Shown piece by piece: positions 63,401 to 64,000 of a DNA stretch of 64,000 nucleotides; position 1 is the stretch's first letter; every line of letters starts with the position of its first letter. Origin of the DNA: Gammaproteobacteria bacterium (lineage in GTDB: Bacteria; Pseudomonadota; Gammaproteobacteria; Enterobacterales; Alteromonadaceae). A model generated the notes under the pieces. The model was not told where the DNA came from. It did no database searches and saw only the letters and a program-made list of their open reading frames with translations. A program made the translations under genes and the position numbers. The stretch covers positions 62,001 to 126,000 of the forward strand of contig JAHKAA010000011.1 of assembly GCA_018825965.1 (NCBI GenBank), written 5' to 3'.

Positions 63401-64000
63401 TTTCAATCACAGCTAGAGTTTATTCTTCTTGATGATGAGGCTGCACAGGTTGCATCACCATATAACGATGAAAACTCCAACAGTAATACTTCGATGTTGA
63501 CCAGGAATAATGCGGCTTATGTTATATATACGTCTGGTTCTACAGGAAAACCTAAAGGTGTTGTGATTGAACACGCCAACGTCTTGGCGTTGTTTGAAAG
63601 TTGTAAGCAAGATTTTGTTATTGATCAAAATGACTGTTGGACCATGTTTCATTCATTCTCATTTGATTTTTCGGTCTGGGAGATATGGGGAGCATTATTG
63701 TTTGGTGGCCGGTTAGTCATTGTGCCTTTCGATGTAAGTCGATCCGCTCCGGACTTTTACCAGTTGCTTGAACAACAGCAAGTTACCGTTTTAAGTCAGA
63801 CTCCATCAGCGTTCTATCCGTTGATAAACGAAGTACTGGATACACCAAGAAATATTGTCTTGAAATATGTTGTTTTTGGTGGTGAGGCGTTGGAACCTTC
63901 CAAATTAAAGCCTTGGGTGGATCACTATGGAGATGATACACCAGTACTATACAATATGTACGGTATTACAGAGACTACAGTACACGTAACGTTACATCGA
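48494..64000 (+). CDS. Giant multimodular NRPS with alternating A-deleted modules, 3' end beyond window
   Basis: An open frame of 5169 codons with no stop before the window end. Order: TubC-type docking domain (1-52); module 1 C-A*-T (HH at 194, carrier Ser743); module 2 C-A-T (HH 933, Ser1815); module 3 C-A*-T (HH 2003, Ser2543); module 4 C-A-T (HH 2731, Ser3608); module 5 C-A*-T (HH 3796, Ser4338); module 6 C-A (HH 4528, A domain cut). All six C domains keep HHxxxDG. A* means a remnant of about 205 residues lacking motifs A1-A5 and the A10 Lys. Pockets of modules 2 and 6 both read D-F-W-S-V-G-M-V-H, near the Thr code DFWNIGMVHK; module 4 reads D-I-E-S-T-G-V-A-V-K, unassigned. No epimerase or thioesterase domain appears in the window. 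The A* modules need loading in trans. Confidence 0.95.
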   Translation, partial: MLSKFLLELKQQGIKLYLKEDNLLFKAAKNSLTEELKSTIKSQKKQIVNLLKTLNTDSYSIRLPSYAQQRLWFIDQLEQGGNQYNLPGAFRIAGLFDKDAFETAIREIINRHEVLRTNILSDCGQPIQVVYEHFDLPICYTDLSLLDTEQQAAEIRKLEAKNAQQAFDISKDLMLRIHVLKLQTDIHHMIFNMHHIASDGWSMGVLINEFTALYSAFSKREKSPLAPLALQYSDYAQWQRELLTKSLVSQELEYWQKKLAGIPEVHSLPLSKVRPVKQSLKGYIVTHSLSSELRAQLRAMCNKESTTLFMLLHTMFALMISRYSNEKDVVTGTVVSGRMHKDIEDLIGFFVNTLVLRTEIDNRAKFTELLQQNKQWILDAFEHQKLPFEMLVEDFKSTRALSHSPLVQVMFALESESLQPQSGVQIMADETKHTSSKFDLVLRVIDEGDKLRTEWTYATDLFENSLIESMAAGYEAMLEQLIAVPASLVADLQPISVVDRNILAQWQNVGLEAVYVPEMFYGQVCHGIVVDSEQRLVPIGVQGQLFLVGENITSAYLSCIDEQQKHFVVDPTNPQQWMYDTNQRVRYSENGVLHYCGPANSLVKVKGVQINLLEVCEIIAANEYIHSANVTVDQSQPEAALVVLVAPVSKPDDNMLFLKTLHSWLKTKLPNYMLPNGFVLVEPGVMTEQADLSLLPEAIWLEENLYEEPESETERKLATLWEELLAVDKVGLNDNFFVLGGNSLSAVRLEFSIQEAFSISVSVRDIFENSTLASLARLIENCTQGREEVIPVALTTENLQLSFAQRRLWFIDQLAGNNSHHYNIPIALKLTGRLDKIAMHSAISQVIDRHHILHTVYVTGEQGEVYQAKLNSYDFELLETDLSCMADEKRTALADQLISEQAQNLFDLTSDLMLKAHLLTLSEQNYVLLLTIHHIAADGWSMGVIVKEITEGYRAKLNSSEPQLAPLSIQYSDFSAWQCGKISNNELDSQLAYWDRQLQGLPVLHELPLDKTRPLQPTNAGQLLRVPIEISTLNKLKLLANDSGSSLFMVLQTAYVALLSRWSGQYDISIGTPVSGRTHRQLAPMIGCFVNTLVLRHQMSADVNFVELLEQVKHTSLMAFEHQDVPFEMLVEKLGVERSINYSPLFQLFFTLQNNDIPDMELPGVNVSAMITENHTSKFDVSLQVSEEESGCFSLWEFNTDLFCEETINSMAQYYLLLLDAIADNPYCRILQMPLLNNDDKNFYQQQQLDFIQEKQQASNGPRCLHQRFEEQAQLWPDNVAAIFEHEQISYRQLNERANRLASYLCAHGVQTKSLVGLYVERSIDMLTGMLAILKAGATYIPLDPSYPQSRLAYMVEDAKLTFVLTQHELEKDFFPAHVELVCLNDTAQLEAIELYSPTNLVLPENCLNSGNGAYVIYTSGSTGKPKGVLIEHGNVLSLFESCAQVYDFDEKDCWTMFHSFSFDFSVWEIWGALLFGGRLVIVSYDTSRSPVEFHKLLQVHQVTVLSQTPSAFYPLITQVLSSPAPLALRYLVFGGEALEPVKLKRWIDWFGDQKPALYNMYGITETTVHVTIRQIFASDCDAANSVIGKPLKHLSAYVCNASMALQPIGVVGELYIGGAGVAREYLNREELTNERFIVNPFAEQPPVLYRSGDLVRWVREGELEYLTRIDHQAKLRGFRIELGEIEHELSVTGLVRESTVLIKNTATGHQQIIAYIIPIMSGQQNIVEELRKRLAETLPAHMIPAAFVLLEHIPLTSNGKVNKDVLPEPDMSEQHRFVSPESDTELRLAYIWKHLLKLDKVSATASFFELGGHSLLVTKLVSEINSCFSTKLSIRDLFEHSTIQTQANCIETKESSELESIQIVARDGALPLSFAQQRLWFIDRMNEGRQRYNMPATVQLDGELDKNSLKQALNQIIARHEILRTVYQPGENGDGVQVITAPRPLDIIEHDYSKCTGDLDEKQALLIDIVSEQLFDLTKDLMLSVNLIRYHDRKHVLLFNMHHIASDGWSMDVLIREFITLYTCYQKGGNNVLAALPVQYADFAVWQRNMLQGDLLVEQMAYWHAQLADLPQVHYLPVHKRNTEQQDYRGNTLVRTLSSELTQKLNNLAGDHGVTLFMTMHAALSVLMSRWSNETDIVVGVPVAGRTHAHLSSLIGFFVNTLIFRSDLSTVVTFESLLSQSKQTALNAYENQDVPFERLVDELKADRSLGQSPLFQVMFALQNNDHIEFELPKLKLTPILQKSKFARFELTLIVREDNGQLTLAWEYMTALFDEPTIEAMAKGFEVLLAAITEDPRQEISCLPVLDDTGMRCRETAQCAVVTKSLCPKDIDAEVVTAIVIDRNSQEVPDGVEGELVLSGCGALPISVSQSDTMFFSQNNDQQWFLKTNKSAYFDANGQLLLTGELDKLVKYKGYRIHLDQLETQLSLNPYVKSSTVKMLEQDSLRYLVAYVELSIETEEPVTTLKAIRQWLKDSVPQYLMPDAYGHVRDPEQVTTELHFFEDTVYQAAETDEEKTLARIWETLLNVKNVGLQDNFFVLGGSSLTAVRLEFLINEAFEVAVSVRDIFEHPTLSELVSLITTKEVGALESIPQAFRSPAMELSAAQQRLWFIDELEGGSIHYNMPTTLKLNGQLNKQALQQALDTIIARHEILRTTYGTQNGRGYQTIHQAQSLTIAEIDISHLPHDEQLERARLLAHTDAKRPFDLTRAPMLRVTLIRLAADLHIVVFNMHHIASDGWSVGVLINEFSLLYQAYYSDQAHPLPDLKVQYADYAEWQNDWLQGESLPGYLSFWRNELDGAPTLHSLPLDRARPAVMGVSNSYFHTNLELPLSDGLEKLAAAHGATLFMVLNAAFSCLLGRMSGEQDIVLGTPIANRDNPALAPLLGCFVNTLVLRTELSKEYSFSQLLSLTKTRVLKAYEHQKMPFDMLVSELQSDRSFSHHPLFQIMLILQNNQKAEISLPGLDVELIAENDVGTEFDVTLSISQNDSGLEMTWAYSGDLFDATTIENMAGYFSVLLQGIVDAPEQNIYKLPLINPQHAKALLQQRQKLGVEYDKSVCVHQFFERQVAQRPDDIALVMGSKTLTYSQLNDRANCVAHHLIDSGVGPDKLVALYMDRSFELIIGVLGILKAGGAYLPLDPLYPDSRIQYMLEDSQVSWLITQESLVNNVPVEIAHVVVLGEDKPLSGQSTANPSKESLGLNSSHLAYVIYTSGSTGGPKGVMVSHQNVSAYLTASNAIYNVQPDDTVLQFSSPSFDIFVEELATALFCGAKLVLRNEEILAGGETFWSFIREQNISILSFTAEFWHSLCRQMTGQKIDTGCLRLLTVGGEAMSPTLLQTWRQCIDPQVTLYNVYGPTEGTAVATFYNTAKHQETDHSVSIGLPFSNHQFYVLDDGMQICPPGVKGELYLGGPSIARGYLNLEQMTNERFIVNPFDDCSSHKLYKTGDLVSVRKDGDIEFCGREDDQIKLRGYRVELREIERQLTKAEAIKSSVVTLYGEGVGRYLAAYVIPQQPPENELAFISLLRKSLGRVLPSYMIPSAFVLIDSIPMTANGKINKAALPVPDISVQHEFVEPKAGTEQKLSDIWQQLLSISKVSASASFFELGGHSLLVTKLASEINDQFQVKLSIRDLFENDTIQSQANCLTKKEKSERIAISTADRSQPLPLSFAQQRLWFIDRLEAGSQRYNMPAAVRLDGDLDKQALQMAFDQIIIRHEVLRTVYGQGKNGEGVQIITAPRALEIAEHDFTACSDDLEERQTQLIRHEAAKPFDLANELMLRVSLIKYDRCKHVLLFNMHHIASDGWSMDVLIKEFVTLYSDYLLGTESSLKALPIQYADFAVWQRCLLEGEYLAEQLTYWSEKLANLPQIHYLPIRQPRTEQQDYSGMRLVRTLSSDLSYRLNLMSAKYDVTLFMTMHAAFAVLLSRWSNETDIVVGVPVAGRTQAQLSPLVGFFINTLVFRSDMSGISTFESLLQQSKQTALDAYVHQDVPFDQLVDELKADRSFGQSPLFQVMLALQNNESAEVELPGLKLSPINQDNEFARFELTLNIDEAGECLTLSWEYMSALFSNSTIENLAAGFEQVLAAIVENPHCAINELPVWPKQGFGPSPQYGRCAVPGELCPPGIAGNVVGMIVDSHLQSVPAYVEAELILCGSEEMPDNSLVLNIQKLPENDGDLDWYYRTNLLGYYDSNNVLHITGKLDQRVKFGGYRLDLDNLAAQLSENQYVNEVCVRLENNQLVAYIEPLTETNEPEVLLRSIRQWAKSTLMSYMVPQAFAMVTSMEQWRTSGHEHLGLYIFEDIEYKAPQTEIEIRLSEIWKTLLGVDKVGVNDNFFVLGGNSLTAVRLEFSIQETFDVTISIREIFELAELGRLATLIAQSSQNAQEKIPVLSNQELIPLSFSQRRLWFIDQLEANDSHHYNVPVFLQLDGELNKTAIKNAISTIIDRHEILHTVYSVGDDGEAYQVIQSSYDFVLSETDLRCSEPVQRKAQVEQIMEAELSKPFDLAADLMLRAHLLTLEDNSYILSLNMHHIASDGWSLGLMIKEIVALYSAYITQKELQLPALPIKYADYAAWQSHKIQQGELKHQLDYWKSKLRGLPVLHNLPLDKLRPAIPSYAGQVHHVSVNQPLIDKINKLANDNGCSLFMVLQAAFVGFLHRWSGEDDIVLGTPISGRTHYQLSSLIGFFVNTLVLRHNLSAEATFAELLNDVKQTTLRAFENQDVPFEILVEHMGVERSVNYSPLFQVLFTVQNNDIADFELPAVKVSAISSQSQTAKFDLSVQVSELTHGAQITWEYSTDLFNQDTIEQMGQYYLLLLEIISNDVNCNIFKMPLLNEIDQQFYQQQHAIFDSKNEVTLNERNCLHNIFEIQAERWPEKVAVVCGQRQLNYRLLNQQANRLAHYLCAQGVKPDDFIGLYLDRSIDLMVGMLAILKAGAAYVPLDPSYPESRLQYMVEDAGIKRVITQRNLNVDFFQSQLEFILLDDEAAQVASPYNDENSNSNTSMLTRNNAAYVIYTSGSTGKPKGVVIEHANVLALFESCKQDFVIDQNDCWTMFHSFSFDFSVWEIWGALLFGGRLVIVPFDVSRSAPDFYQLLEQQQVTVLSQTPSAFYPLINEVLDTPRNIVLKYVVFGGEALEPSKLKPWVDHYGDDTPVLYNMYGITETTVHVTLHR
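49990..50620 (+). other. Degenerate adenylation remnant A* of giant NRPS module 1
   Basis: Between C1 and T1 there are only about 210 residues. They begin at the A6 region (VVDSEQRLVPIGVQGQLFLV), continue through a decayed A7 (WMYDTNQRVRYSENG) and A8 (LVKVKGVQINLLEVCEI) and end at A9 (LPNYMLPNGFVLVEP). A1-A5, including the ATP-binding TSGSTGKPKG loop and the substrate pocket, are missing, and no NGK(V/I)D motif remains. The frame is intact. Confidence 0.88.
55410..56015 (+). other. Degenerate adenylation remnant A* of giant NRPS module 3
   Basis: About 200 residues between C3 and T3. A6-like IVIDRNSQEVPDGVEGELVL, a decayed A7/A8 (WFLKTNKSAYFDANG, then LDKLVKYKGYRIHLDQLE) and A9-like VPQYLMPDAYGHV are visible. 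A1-A5 and the A10 Lys are absent. It is diverged from the module 1 and module 5 remnants, but the deletion has the same extent. Confidence 0.88.
60785..61415 (+). other. Degenerate adenylation remnant A* of giant NRPS module 5
   Basis: About 210 residues between C5 and T5. A6-like GMIVDSHLQSVPAYVEAEL, a decayed A7 (WYYRTNLLGYYDSNN), A8-like LDQRVKFGGYRLDLDNL and A9-like LMSYMVPQAFAMV are visible. A1-A5 and A10 are absent. A Phe-Glu-Asp stretch (YIFEDIEYKAP) before the carrier domain also occurs in the module 3 remnant (FFEDTVYQA). Confidence 0.88.

Noticed and set aside
48494..64000. CRISPR-like or other short repeats within the giant gene
   Set aside because: The repetition is between coding modules (domain paralogues), not spaced short repeats.

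Overview
The window looks like a chromosomal segment of an Alteromonadales-type gammaproteobacterium; the Rheinheimera/Alishewanella group is my guess. This rests on the style of the housekeeping genes (a long-form purC, an aga locus with a TonB receptor, a czcCBA set) and not on any rRNA or marker comparison. By eye, base composition is moderate on the left and clearly AT-richer from about 33 kb onward.

Left half (1-21 kb): an amino-sugar locus on the minus strand (AgaR-type repressor, GH109 glycosidase, AgaZ/KbaZ aldolase subunit cut by the window start) lies divergent to a large TonB-dependent receptor, with CGAAAG boxes between them. Then come a DUF3472 lipoprotein, a tandem Rnk/GreA-C protein, a czcI-czcC-czcB-czcA heavy-metal efflux operon ending in a strong terminator, a secreted PL3 pectate lyase, a GGDEF cyclase, two exported proteins (an alpha/beta hydrolase lipoprotein and an SMP-30-like protein) and purC.

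Middle (21.5-33 kb): an accessory/defence stretch. It holds a ParDE-type toxin-antitoxin pair, a methyltransferase-HNH fusion, a NERD nuclease-like protein, one good and one weak integron attC-like site flanking two small cassette-type genes (one is DUF6174), and an AbiEi/AbiEii type IV toxin-antitoxin pair behind two direct copies of a palindromic operator. Next come a type II thioesterase, an Sfp/EntD-type phosphopantetheinyl transferase, a solitary ParB-like protein and a decayed IS4-type transposase.

Right half (33-64 kb, running off the window): a nonribosomal peptide cluster, all on the plus strand. A SyrC/CmaE-like aminoacyltransferase with a Cys nucleophile, a stand-alone adenylation domain with a Val-type pocket, a stand-alone carrier protein and a SyrB2-like halogenase (His-Gln-Ala, no Asp ligand) form a complete set for making a chlorinated aliphatic aminoacyl-thioester and moving it in trans. 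Tailoring and export follow: a fatty acid hydroxylase-superfamily membrane protein, a PvdQ-like Ntn acylase and a PvdE/SyrD-like exporter. Then come two single-module NRPSs (first pocket Ser-like) and a giant NRPS of at least 5169 residues.

The giant NRPS is the most unusual part. Its modules alternate between a normal C-A-T module and a C-A*-T module in which adenylation motifs A1-A5 are deleted and the A10 Lys is lost. The three A* modules carry a distinctive carrier-domain signature. The simplest reading is that the aminoacyltransferase repeatedly loads the chloro-aminoacyl group onto every A* module, giving a peptide with a chlorinated residue at alternating positions. This is inference from architecture; the end of the assembly line and its release domain lie beyond the window.
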